Shown piece after piece: positions 33,189-41,300 of a stretch of 64,000 nt of DNA (position 1 is the stretch's first letter; the number at the start of each line of letters is the position of its first letter). The notes below the pieces were generated by a model. That model had not been told where the DNA came from, searched no databases, and saw only the letters and a list, made by a program, of their open reading frames with translations. Source of the DNA: JBOGVZ01 sp050692985 (GTDB lineage Bacteria; Actinomycetota; UBA4738; CALAEC01); the NCBI GenBank assembly GCA_050692985.1, contig JBOGVZ010000046.1, forward strand, positions 1 through 64,000, written 5' to 3'. Both the position numbers and the translations under genes were made by a program.

Positions 33189-35356
33189 GTGGGGTCCTCC
33201 TGACTGGGGGGGCCGCTCGCCGTCCTTCCCCCAGGCTCCGTCGACTCGGGGCGAGCTACCCCCCCGGACCCCCCCTCACTGGGGGGTCCGCTCGCCGGCC
33301 GTCCCCGCGGCTTCGTCGACCCGGGGCGAGCTTCCCTCCCGGGCCCCCCCTCGTCTTCGCTGGTCAAGTACTTCGAGAGCGCGTCCCGGACGCGCTCGTG
33401 CACCACTTGGGGCGGCGCGTCCGCCTCGATCACCACGAAGCGCTCGGGGTGATCGTCGGCGATCCTCTGGAAGGCCTCCGCCACCTTGGCGTGGAACTGC
33501 TCGTCCTCTTCCTCGATGCGATCGGGCTCCGCCTCGACCCGAGCCAGACCGCGGTCCGGCTCGATGTGCAGCAGCACCGCCAGGTCCGGGAACAGCCCCT
33601 GGGTGGCCCACACGTTGAGCGACAGGACGTCCTGCTCGCCCAGCCCCCGGCCGGCCCCCTGGTAGGCCAAGGACGAGTCCATGTACCGGTCGCACAGCAC
33701 GATCTTGCCCTCCTCCAGGGCGGGACGGATCACGTGGGAGACGTGCTGGGCCCGGCTGGCCGCGAACAGAAGGGCCTCGGCCCGGTGATCGATCGACTCG
33801 CCCCGGCCCGCCAGCAGGGCGTCCCGGAGGCGCTCCCCGAGCGCGGTGCCCCCGGGCTCCCGAGTGACCAGGACGTCGTGGCCCTGCGACTCCAGGAACT
33901 CACGGGCAAGGCGGATCTGGGTGCCCTTCCCGGCACCCTCCACCCCCTCGAACACGATGAACGACCCGCGGCGCTCTACCTTGCGCAGGCGGGGGAACAG
34001 CCGCAGCGGCCGGGGCCGGGACAGGCGGCTGCTGGCCAGGCCGCGCCGGGAGAAGACCCCTCCGACGACCATCACCATGGCCCCCGCCCACAGGGCCAGA
34101 CGGGTCCCCGCCAGGTCCACGGCCAGGTCACCGATGCCCAGCACGCGATCCCCCAGGATTCCGGCCAGGGCCGGGAACCCGGCCAGCGACACGAACAGGC
34201 CCAGCCGGGACAGCACGGTGAGCGAGCCGAACACCCGGCCCCGGATCTCGTCGGAGACGTTCTCGTGGAGCAGGGTGTAGCCGGTGACCCACGCCGCACC
34301 GGCGCAGGTGCCCATGGTCACCGTCAGCACCGCGGCCAGGGCGATGTTCGGCATGGCCGCCAGCACCACCAGGGAGCCGGCCCCCACCAGGATCGTGAAC
34401 GGGAACAGGACCTCCTTCTCCACGACCTTCGACAGCTGCCCGACCAGCAGCATTCCGGCGGCCATGCCTACCCCGACGGACGTTACCAGCACTCCCCATC
34501 CGGTGTCCCCGGCCCCGATGGTCTTCTCGGCGAAGATCGGGCCCAGGGCCATGATCGAGCCGGCGCCGGTGAACGAGAACACGATGCCCACGGTCATGGC
34601 CCGGACGAACATGTGGTCCTTGAGGAACAGGACCCCTTCCTTCAGGTCCGTGAAGGCCTGGCCCGGACGCAGCGGCCCCTTGCGCTTCGTGCGGCCCATC
34701 CGGGCCACCGGCACCCCCCAGATCATCCACGCGGAGAAGCCGAACGTGAGGGCGTCGAGCCACAGGGCCACGGCCTCCCGGTTCTCTGCGAAGTACTCCA
34801 GGCGGGCCCCCAGGGCCGCGGATACCCCGGTCAGGGCGGTGAAGAGGATCCCCGCCAGCGGCAGCGTGCCGTACCCCGTGACCAACGAGAGCGTGTTCGC
34901 GTTCCCCAGCTGGCGCCGAGAGACCAGGTTCGGGATGACCGCGTCGCGGGCCGGCGTCCACAACAGCGACAGGCACTCGATGGCGAACGAGAGCGCATAG
35001 ATCGCCGCCAGGCTCTCCATGAACGGCATCGAGGCGTAGCCCACGCCCCGGATGACGTCGGCGGCCACCATGAGCTTCTTCCGGTCGAACCGGTCCACCA
35101 GCACGCCGGCGAACGGCCCGAACACGATCGAGGGCAGCAGCCTGGCCAGCATGACCCCGGCCACCGCGAACTCGGCGCGGCCACCCCCCAGGCGAGTCAC
35201 CAGGGCGACCACGGCCACGAACCCCACCCAGTCCCCCAGCGACGAGACCAGGATGGCCCGCCACAGCCGGGAGAAGGAGGGGTCACGGAGCAGGTTGCTG
35301 AAGGTGGCGGGCCTGGTCCCCCGCAGCGCCGCGATCTCTTCGGAGATGCTGGCCAC
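33185..35356 (-). CDS. Fusion of MFS transporter and dTMP kinase
   Basis: 723 residues. Residues 1 to about 450 form an MFS carrier with 12 helices (SLGDWVGFVAVVALVTRLGG; GVLVDRFDRKKLMVAAD). Residues about 460-665 form a thymidylate kinase: FEGVEGAGKGTQIRLAREF, TREPGGTALGERLRDALL, DRYMDSSLAYQGAGRGLG and a lid region. dTMP kinase makes dTDP for DNA synthesis. Fusions of this type are known in actinobacteria. Residues about 670-723 are a Pro/Gly/Ser tail encoded by REP-like repeat DNA (33200-33350). Whether the two domains work together is unknown. Confidence 0.92.
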   Translation of the reverse strand: MASISEEIAALRGTRPATFSNLLRDPSFSRLWRAILVSSLGDWVGFVAVVALVTRLGGGRAEFAVAGVMLARLLPSIVFGPFAGVLVDRFDRKKLMVAADVIRGVGYASMPFMESLAAIYALSFAIECLSLLWTPARDAVIPNLVSRRQLGNANTLSLVTGYGTLPLAGILFTALTGVSAALGARLEYFAENREAVALWLDALTFGFSAWMIWGVPVARMGRTKRKGPLRPGQAFTDLKEGVLFLKDHMFVRAMTVGIVFSFTGAGSIMALGPIFAEKTIGAGDTGWGVLVTSVGVGMAAGMLLVGQLSKVVEKEVLFPFTILVGAGSLVVLAAMPNIALAAVLTVTMGTCAGAAWVTGYTLLHENVSDEIRGRVFGSLTVLSRLGLFVSLAGFPALAGILGDRVLGIGDLAVDLAGTRLALWAGAMVMVVGGVFSRRGLASSRLSRPRPLRLFPRLRKVERRGSFIVFEGVEGAGKGTQIRLAREFLESQGHDVLVTREPGGTALGERLRDALLAGRGESIDHRAEALLFAASRAQHVSHVIRPALEEGKIVLCDRYMDSSLAYQGAGRGLGEQDVLSLNVWATQGLFPDLAVLLHIEPDRGLARVEAEPDRIEEEDEQFHAKVAEAFQRIADDHPERFVVIEADAPPQVVHERVRDALSKYLTSEDEGGPGREARPGSTKPRGRPASGPPSEGGSGGVARPESTEPGGRTASGPPSQEDPT
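33200..33350. repeat. Two REP-like palindromic units within the 3' end of the MFS-dTMP kinase gene
   Basis: Two units of about 75 bases, near 33200-33274 and 33275-33350, resemble the pair at 39212-39357: each begins with ACTGGGGGG and GCTCGCCG and ends with GGGCGAGCT followed by a C-run. Here they are translated, giving the two ASGPPS-containing repeats of the kinase tail. Confidence 0.65.
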
Positions 35357-35369
35357 TACCGGCTCCTAT

Positions 35370-37658
35370 CTAGGCAGCCTCCGTCGGTCCGCCCCCCTCA
35401 GAGACGTAGTCGCACGCCGTGCACTTCGTGCCCTTGGCGGTGGCCACCTGGAGGCCGCCGCACCGGGGACACGGGTCCGCCGCGGGCCGCTGCCACACCG
35501 AGAACTCGCACTCCGGGTAGCGGTTGCAGCCGTAGAACGTCTTCCCCCGCCTGGTCCGCTTGACCACCAGCTCGCCCTGGCCGCACTCGGGGCACGTGAT
35601 CCCCGTGGACTTGTCCATCGAGCGCTTCCCCTTGCACTCGGGGTAGCGGGAGCAGCCCAGGAACGGCCCCCAGCGGCTCCGCTTCACCACCATGGGAGCC
35701 CCGCACTCGGGGCAGATCTCGTCGGTGACCTCGGGCTCGGCTCGCTCCCCGCCGTCGATGTCCCGGGCGTAGTCGCATTCCGGATAGCGGTCGCAGGAGA
35801 TGAACATGCCGGCCCGGCCCAGCTTCTTGACCAGGTTGCCCTTCCCGCACTTGGGACAGGTCTCTCCGGTGGCCTCGGACGTGACGTCGGCCCGCTCGAT
35901 CTCCTCCTCCTTCTTCTCGAGCAGCCGCTCCCACGGCCCGAAGAACTCGTCCAGGACCTGCGTCCACGGCAGCTTGCCCTCGGCGATCTCGTCGAGCTCC
36001 TCCTCCATCCGCGCGGTGAAGTCGTAGTCCACGATGTTGGAGAAGTGGGGCTTGAGGACCCGCTCGATCACCACCATGCCGACCTCGTTGGCGAAGAACC
36101 GCCGCTCCTCGAGTCGCACGTAGTCCCGGTCGAGCAGGTTCGACACGATCGTGGCGTAGGTTGAGGGCCGGCCGATGGCCTTGGCCTCCAGCTCCTTGAC
36201 CAGCGAGGCCTCCGTGTACCGCGGCGGCGGCTGCGTGAAGTGCTGCTCGGGGAGGACCGCCAGCAGGCGGAGGGCCTGGTCCGTGGCCAGCTCGGGCAGC
36301 CTCGACTCGGCGTCCTCGTCCACGGCGTCGTCGCGGCCCTCGAAGTACACCCGGCGGAACCCGTCGAACCTCACGGTCTGTCCGGTGGCCCGCAGCAGGT
36401 AGGCCGGGGCCTCCCGAGCGGCGGCCTCGATGTCCGTCGAGACCTGGTCCAGGAGGGCCTCTGCCATCTGGCTGGCCACGGCCCGCTGCCAGATCAGCCG
36501 GTACAGCCGGGCCTGGTCGCGGGTCAGGTGGGAGGCCACCTGGTCGGGCAGCCGTCCGGCAAGGGTGGGACGGATGGCCTCGTGGGCCTCCTGGGCGCCG
36601 CGCTGCTTCGTCCTGTACCGCCGGGGCTTCGCCAGCGCGTACCGCTCCCCGAACTGCTCCTTCACCACCCCGCGGGCCTCGGTCAGGAACTGCTCGGCCA
36701 GGTGCGTGGAGTCGGTGCGGTGGTAGGTGATGAGCCCCACCGGGCCCTCGCCGGGGAGCGCCACCCCCTCGTACAGCTGCTGGGCTGTGCGCATCGTCTT
36801 CCGAGCCGAGAACCCAAGCTTCCGCGAGGCCTCCTGCTGCATCGTGGAGGTGGTGAACGGCGGCGCGGGGCGGCGCTTGCGCTCGGAGCGCCGGACCTCG
36901 GCCACCCGGTACGTGGCTCGCTCCAGGTTCCCGGCGTGCTCCCGGGCCGCCGCCTCGTCGAGGACGGTCCCCTTCTTGCGGTCGGTGGGTGTGACCACGG
37001 CGTCCTCGTCCACCCGAAGCAGCCGGGCCGTGAAGCCGGCGTCCTCTCCATCGGGGGTCAGCCGGGCATCCACCGTCCAGTACTCGACGGCCTCGAACGC
37101 CTCGATCTCCCGCTCCCGCTCCACGATCATCCGCAGCGCCGGTGACTGGACCCGACCCGCCGACAACCCCCGCCGCACCTTGCGCATCAGGAGGGGCGAC
37201 AGCGTGTATCCCACCAGCCGGTCCAGGATCCGGCGGGCCTGCTGGGCCTCCACCAGGCGGAGGTCGATCCCCCGGGGGTGGGCGAACGCTTCCTGCACGG
37301 CGCCCTCGGTGATCTCGGTGAACGTCACCCGCTTGGCCCCCCCGGGGTCCACGCCCAGGACCTCGGCCACGTGGAAGGCGATGGCCTCGCCCTCCCGGTC
37401 GAAGTCGGTGGCCAGGTACAGGTCGCCGGCCCTGCGGTGGGCGGCCTTCAGGGCGTCCACGACCTTCTGCTTCTCCTCCGGGACGACGTACTGGGGCTCG
37501 AAGTTGCGCTCGGTGTCCACGCCCAGCCCGCTCTGGGGCAGGTCGCGGATGTGGCCCACCGAGGCCTTGACCGAGAAGTCAGGCCCGAGGTACCGCTCGA
37601 GCGTCTTCGCCTTGGTCGGCGACTCCACCACGACCAGGCTCTTGGTGTTCTTCGCCAC
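35370..37658 (-). CDS. topA: DNA topoisomerase I (type IA)
   Basis: 762 residues from a GTG at 37658. It relaxes negative supercoils. The Toprim domain has VVVESPTKAKTLERYLG and YLATDFDREGEAIAFHVAE; the catalytic tyrosine is in ITYHRTDSTHLAEQ near residue 312; SAGRVQSPALRMIVERE follows the usual order. Residues from about 593 hold four C4 zinc fingers (CPKCG, CPECG, CPECG, CPRCG, each with a second Cys pair). Mycobacterial TopA lacks such fingers. It lies 13 bases upstream of the MFS-dTMP kinase gene. Confidence 0.97.
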   Translation of the reverse strand: MAKNTKSLVVVESPTKAKTLERYLGPDFSVKASVGHIRDLPQSGLGVDTERNFEPQYVVPEEKQKVVDALKAAHRRAGDLYLATDFDREGEAIAFHVAEVLGVDPGGAKRVTFTEITEGAVQEAFAHPRGIDLRLVEAQQARRILDRLVGYTLSPLLMRKVRRGLSAGRVQSPALRMIVEREREIEAFEAVEYWTVDARLTPDGEDAGFTARLLRVDEDAVVTPTDRKKGTVLDEAAAREHAGNLERATYRVAEVRRSERKRRPAPPFTTSTMQQEASRKLGFSARKTMRTAQQLYEGVALPGEGPVGLITYHRTDSTHLAEQFLTEARGVVKEQFGERYALAKPRRYRTKQRGAQEAHEAIRPTLAGRLPDQVASHLTRDQARLYRLIWQRAVASQMAEALLDQVSTDIEAAAREAPAYLLRATGQTVRFDGFRRVYFEGRDDAVDEDAESRLPELATDQALRLLAVLPEQHFTQPPPRYTEASLVKELEAKAIGRPSTYATIVSNLLDRDYVRLEERRFFANEVGMVVIERVLKPHFSNIVDYDFTARMEEELDEIAEGKLPWTQVLDEFFGPWERLLEKKEEEIERADVTSEATGETCPKCGKGNLVKKLGRAGMFISCDRYPECDYARDIDGGERAEPEVTDEICPECGAPMVVKRSRWGPFLGCSRYPECKGKRSMDKSTGITCPECGQGELVVKRTRRGKTFYGCNRYPECEFSVWQRPAADPCPRCGGLQVATAKGTKCTACDYVSEGGGPTEAA

Positions 37659-37694
37659 TGAAATCTGCCTTCCTACAGGTGTGCACGGCCCGTG

Positions 37695-38228
37695 TCAACC
37701 ATCGGACCGGTGACGGCCCCCGGGCCGGGGCGGGACCGGGTCCTCCAGCCAGGGGTCATCCGCATCGACGACCGCCACCCGACGCAGCACCAGGGTATCT
37801 GCGATCTTGTCGTGCCACCCCTGCTTGCGGCCGTCGAAGGCCGCCCACAGGTACCCGATACCCGCGGAGGCCGCCACGATCACCCGGCCCACGACCTCCC
37901 GGAACAGGACGGTGGCCCAATCGGGCCGCTGGAACCCCGTGCCTACAACGCGGATCCGCATCGCATGCTTCCCGAGGGTCCCCCCGGTGGCGGCCGTGGT
38001 GACCACCAGGTAGGCCCAGAAGACCGCCAGGACCACGAGCCCGGAGACCCGGAACGGCCCCAGGACGGCGGGATCGGAAGCCACGGCCCGGAACGCCGAG
38101 CGGAACGGGAGCGCCCACAGCGTCGTCACCAGGACGTCGATGGCCAGGGCCCCGGTCCGGGCCCAGAAACCCGCGTAGGCGAAGCGCTCGGCGGGCCCCG
38201 CGCCCGCGGATCGTTCCTCGGTCCTCAT
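37695..38228 (-). CDS. RDD-family membrane protein
   Basis: 177 residues from the ATG at 38228, overlapping the sppA stop as ATGA. The start YAGFWARTGALAIDVLVTTL and the later GGTLGKHAMRIRVV and RKQGWHDKIADTLVLRR are the RDD domain signature. Three or four membrane helices are present. The family's role is unclear; some members are ion exchangers. It lies between sppA and topA. Confidence 0.88.
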   Translation of the reverse strand: MRTEERSAGAGPAERFAYAGFWARTGALAIDVLVTTLWALPFRSAFRAVASDPAVLGPFRVSGLVVLAVFWAYLVVTTAATGGTLGKHAMRIRVVGTGFQRPDWATVLFREVVGRVIVAASAGIGYLWAAFDGRKQGWHDKIADTLVLRRVAVVDADDPWLEDPVPPRPGGRHRSDG

Positions 38229-39169
38229 GCCACGTAGAGGTACTTGAGGGCCGGGCCGGTGACCCCCACCGACCGCTCCAGCTCCTCGACCGGGCTCCGC
38301 AGGCCCGGGAACCCATCGCCGAACAGGGCGCCCAGCGAGAACGGCGGTTCGTAGCGGACCACGGTGGCCTGCTCGACCCCCGCCAGGCGGCGGGCCGTCT
38401 CCACGGCGGTGTCGAAGTTCCCCAGCCGGTCCACCAGACCGAGGTCCCGTGCCTGGGCCCCGGTGTAGGGGCGCCCGGTGGCCAGCTCCCGGACCTCCGC
38501 GTCGCTCATGTGCCGGCCCTCGGCCACCACGTCCACGAACCGGTCGTAGGACTGGTCGATCATCTCCTGGAAGATCTGTCGCTCCTCCTCGGTGAGCTCG
38601 CTGAACGGCGAGCCGATGTCCTTCAGCCGTCCGGACTTGATGATGATCGGCTCCACCCCGAGCTTCCCGGCCGTGCCCTCCAGGTTGACCAGCACCAGGA
38701 TCACCCCGATCGAGCCGGTGAACGTGGACGGGTTGGCCACGATGCGCTGGGCCCCCGTGGCAATGTAGTAGCCGCCGGAGGCCGCGACCTCCCCCATGGA
38801 CGCCACCACCGGCTTGCCCGCCCTGCCCAGGTCCACCACGGCCTCGTGGATCTGGTCCGAGGCCACCACCGACCCGCCCGGGGTGTTGAGGTCCAGCACC
38901 ACGGCCCTCACCGCATCGTCGCGGCCGGCCTGCTGGAGCTGGGAGACGAGGTCCGGGGCCACGGCCGCCTCCGGCAGGCGGCCCGTCTCCACGATCTCGC
39001 CCACCACGTCGATCACGGCGATCTTGTCCGGCCCCTCCCCCTGGACGAAGGCCTCCTGCCAGGGGCCGGCCGGCCCCGGGACGGCGCCGCCGTAGCGGCC
39101 GGCCACGTAGACCATGCCCAGGAACAGGACCGCGGCGGCGACCAGTGCCACCCACCTCTTGGCGCTCAT
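38225..39169 (-). CDS. sppA: Signal peptide peptidase SppA (S49 serine protease)
   Basis: 314 residues, the short form. An N-terminal membrane anchor (WVALVAAAVLFLGMVYVAG) precedes the protease. VLDLNTPGGSVVASDQIHEA, the nucleophile Ser in GEVAASGGYYIATGA near residue 131 and the Lys in KSGRLKDIGSPF near 178 form the Ser-Lys dyad. STFTGSIGVI is also conserved. It clears cleaved signal peptides from the membrane. TACCAT at 39178-39183 is a possible -10. The RDD gene is coupled downstream. Confidence 0.95.
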   Translation of the reverse strand: MSAKRWVALVAAAVLFLGMVYVAGRYGGAVPGPAGPWQEAFVQGEGPDKIAVIDVVGEIVETGRLPEAAVAPDLVSQLQQAGRDDAVRAVVLDLNTPGGSVVASDQIHEAVVDLGRAGKPVVASMGEVAASGGYYIATGAQRIVANPSTFTGSIGVILVLVNLEGTAGKLGVEPIIIKSGRLKDIGSPFSELTEEERQIFQEMIDQSYDRFVDVVAEGRHMSDAEVRELATGRPYTGAQARDLGLVDRLGNFDTAVETARRLAGVEQATVVRYEPPFSLGALFGDGFPGLRSPVEELERSVGVTGPALKYLYVA

Positions 39170-39211
39170 GGCCGGACCATGGTAGCGCGGGCCGCCGACG
39201 GAACCGCCACT

Positions 39212-39357
39212 TGACCGGGGGGTCGCTCGCCGGATGATCTCGGGGCTCGCTCGTTCCCGGGCGAGCTACCCCCCCGGACCCCCCTGACCGGGGGGTCGCT
39301 CGCCGGATGATCTCAGGGCTCGCTCGGTCCCGGGCGAGCTACCCCCCCGGACCCCCC
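39212..39357. repeat. Tandem pair of 73-bp REP-like palindromic repeats
   Basis: Units at 39212-39284 and 39285-39357 differ at only about two of 73 positions. Each starts GACCGGGGGGTCGCTCGCC and ends GGGCGAGCTACCCCCC plus GGACCCCCC, ends that can pair with each other imperfectly. They fill most of the 208-base gap between the divergent sppA and dedA genes. Related units sit in the dTMP kinase tail at 33200-33350, and a partial match (CCGGGCGAGCT and C-run) at 63440-63460. Confidence 0.8.
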
Positions 39358-39377
39358 CTGCTAGGCTGGCGCCCACC

Positions 39378-40028
39378 GTGCTTGAGTGGCTCGAGCACTT
39401 CGTCACGAACACACTGGGCGCCTACGGGTATCAGGCCGTGTTCGTCCTGATGACCCTGGAGTCGGCCCTGATCCCGGTGCCCTCCGAGCTGACGATGGTG
39501 TTCGGCGGGTTCCTGGTGTCCCGGGGAGACCTGGACTTCTTCTGGGTGGCCATGCTGGGCACGCTGGGGAACGTGCTGGGGTCGTGGCTGGCCTACTGGC
39601 TGGGGATCTGGGGAGGGCGGCCCCTGGTGGAGCGGTGGGGCCGGTACGTGTTCCTCCGCCCCCACGAGCTGGACCGGGCCGAAGCGTGGTTCGCGCGCCA
39701 TGGCGAGGCCACAGTGTTCGTGTCCCGGCTCCTCCCGGTGATCCGGACCTTCATCAGCCTGCCGGCCGGCGTGGCCCGGATGCCGTTCGGGAGGTTCACC
39801 CTGTACACCTTCCTGGGATGCCTGCCCTGGTGCTTCGCCCTGACCTGGGCGGGCGTGCTTCTGGGCAACAACTGGGAGACGTTCCTGCGGTACGGCCGGC
39901 CCATCAGCTACGCCATCGCCGCCGTCCTGGCGCTGTGGATCGGGTGGTGGCTGTGGAAGCGGGCCCGCCAGAAGCGAGCGGCCGAGGCCCCCGATGCCGA
40001 CGCGACCGATCCCGCTACCGGGGAGTGA
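39378..40028 (+). CDS. DedA-family membrane protein
   Basis: 216 residues from a GTG. The DedA signature is ESALIPVPSELTMVFGGFLV near residue 30, then GTLGNVLGSWLAYWLGIWGG, FVSRLLPVIRTFISLPAGVA and MPFGRFTLYTFLGCLPWCFA, with the conserved Glu and Arg. DedA proteins move phospholipids or undecaprenyl phosphate across the membrane. TAGGCT at 39362-39367 lies just upstream, so the message is short-leadered. It overlaps the gene at 40015 by 14 bases tail to tail. Confidence 0.92.
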   Translation: MLEWLEHFVTNTLGAYGYQAVFVLMTLESALIPVPSELTMVFGGFLVSRGDLDFFWVAMLGTLGNVLGSWLAYWLGIWGGRPLVERWGRYVFLRPHELDRAEAWFARHGEATVFVSRLLPVIRTFISLPAGVARMPFGRFTLYTFLGCLPWCFALTWAGVLLGNNWETFLRYGRPISYAIAAVLALWIGWWLWKRARQKRAAEAPDADATDPATGE

Positions 40029-40737
40029 CCTCGTCCAGCCGGATCCACACCAGGGTGGGGAAGGGAAGGGCCGACCCCCTGCGGCCTCCGGGGACCACCC
40101 GTCGACGCGTGGCCACCACCAGGCCGCCGGCGTCGCGGTGGCCGTCGCAGTGGTGGGCGGCGCGCGCCCATCCGCCGAAGACCTCCGCCGTGTAGTCCAG
40201 GCGGCGAAGCAACCCGGATCCGTCGAAGTGGAAGACCTGCCTCCGCGAGTGGGTGGGGACGTCCGGCGGGAACCCGACCTCGAGGCGGCGGAGCACCTCG
40301 CCGTGGTCGTCCCGCGGCTCGAGCTCCCGGGCCTCGATCCCCGGACGGAGCAGCAGGAACGGAGCGTTCAGGTAGTTCCACAGGGCGTATCCGGCGAAGT
40401 ACAGGACGTCCAGATGGTCCCACCACAGGGTGTGACGGATCCCCCGGAAGGCGGCCCGTGGGTCCGGGCGATCGACGACGATGTCGCCATCGCCGGACTC
40501 GATGCGGACCCGGTCCGGCTCGAACACCCCTTTGAGCCCCGGTCGTGGGAACGGCGCGAGGACGGTTCTCGGGGACCTCGTGGAGACGACCGCTTCCAGC
40601 CCACGAAGGGCCCGGGGCTTCCACTTGGAAGCGAGTGCCAGGCCGCCCGAGGACACCCGAGCGCGAATCTCCGAGAGCTCGGCCCATCGCTCCGCCCCGC
40701 CGTGGGCCGAGACGGCGAGATCCAGAAGGTCGACCAC
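40015..40737 (-). CDS. Conserved hypothetical protein
   Basis: 240 residues from a GTG at 40737, one base from the stop of the HD-domain gene. It starts LLDLAVSAHGGAERWAELSE, has no signal or membrane segment, and holds TLWWDHLDVLYFAGYALWNY and FPPDVPTHSRRQVFHFDGSG. Similar proteins, usually hypothetical, occur widely and contain an outer-membrane-like lipid-binding type beta fold in some predictions; I cannot assign a function. It converges with and overlaps dedA by 14 bases. Confidence 0.7.
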   Translation of the reverse strand: MVDLLDLAVSAHGGAERWAELSEIRARVSSGGLALASKWKPRALRGLEAVVSTRSPRTVLAPFPRPGLKGVFEPDRVRIESGDGDIVVDRPDPRAAFRGIRHTLWWDHLDVLYFAGYALWNYLNAPFLLLRPGIEARELEPRDDHGEVLRRLEVGFPPDVPTHSRRQVFHFDGSGLLRRLDYTAEVFGGWARAAHHCDGHRDAGGLVVATRRRVVPGGRRGSALPFPTLVWIRLDEVTPR

Positions 40738-40738
40738 C

Positions 40739-41290
40739 TCAGGCGTGGAGGTCGATCTCCGGGGCCACCTCCTGGAGGCCCTCGATGCCCAGGGAGAGGA
40801 ACTCGTCCAGGGACAGGCCCAGCTTCTCCTCCACCTCGGTGATCTCGTCCCGGTTCACCCCCGGGGCGAAGGCCTTGTCCTTCAGCTTCTTCCTCATCGA
40901 GGAAACCTTCATCCCCCTGGCCTTCTCGGGCCGCACCAGGGCCGCGGCCACCAGCAGCCCGGCCACGGCGTCGGCGTGGACCACCGCCTGGGACATCCGG
41001 TCCGTGCGGTACCGCTCGTGGGCATGGGCCAGCACGCCGTTCACCACCTTCTCGTCCACCCCGGCCTCCCGCAGCCATTCGGCCGCCTGATAGGCGTGCC
41101 GTTCGGGGTCGTCGTGGGTCCGGTCCTGGTCCAGGTCGTGGAACAGGCCCACCAGGCCCCAGGCCTCCTCGTCCTCCCCGAGGTGGCGGGCCAACCTACG
41201 CATCACTCCTTCGACGGAGACCAGGTGACGCACGGTTGTCTCCTTCTCGGCCTTGTCCCGAACCAGGGCCAGCGCGGCGTCTCGGTCCAT
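40739..41290 (-). CDS. HD-domain phosphohydrolase-like protein
   Basis: 183 residues. HLVSVEGVMRRLARHLGED, the metal motif GLFHDLDQDRTHDD (HD) and HAYQAAEWLREAG are typical of small HD hydrolases; GVLAHAHERYRTDRMSQAVV and HADAVAGLL add the later His and Asp residues. The substrate is unknown, most likely a nucleotide. It lies 10 bases after the stop of the APC permease gene in its direction and may be in the same transcript. Confidence 0.85.
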   Translation of the reverse strand: MDRDAALALVRDKAEKETTVRHLVSVEGVMRRLARHLGEDEEAWGLVGLFHDLDQDRTHDDPERHAYQAAEWLREAGVDEKVVNGVLAHAHERYRTDRMSQAVVHADAVAGLLVAAALVRPEKARGMKVSSMRKKLKDKAFAPGVNRDEITEVEEKLGLSLDEFLSLGIEGLQEVAPEIDLHA

Positions 41291-41300
41291 GGTCGGGATG

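Noticed and set aside
39212..39357. CRISPR array
   Set aside because: Only two contiguous 73-base near-identical units with no spacers; no cas genes in the window.
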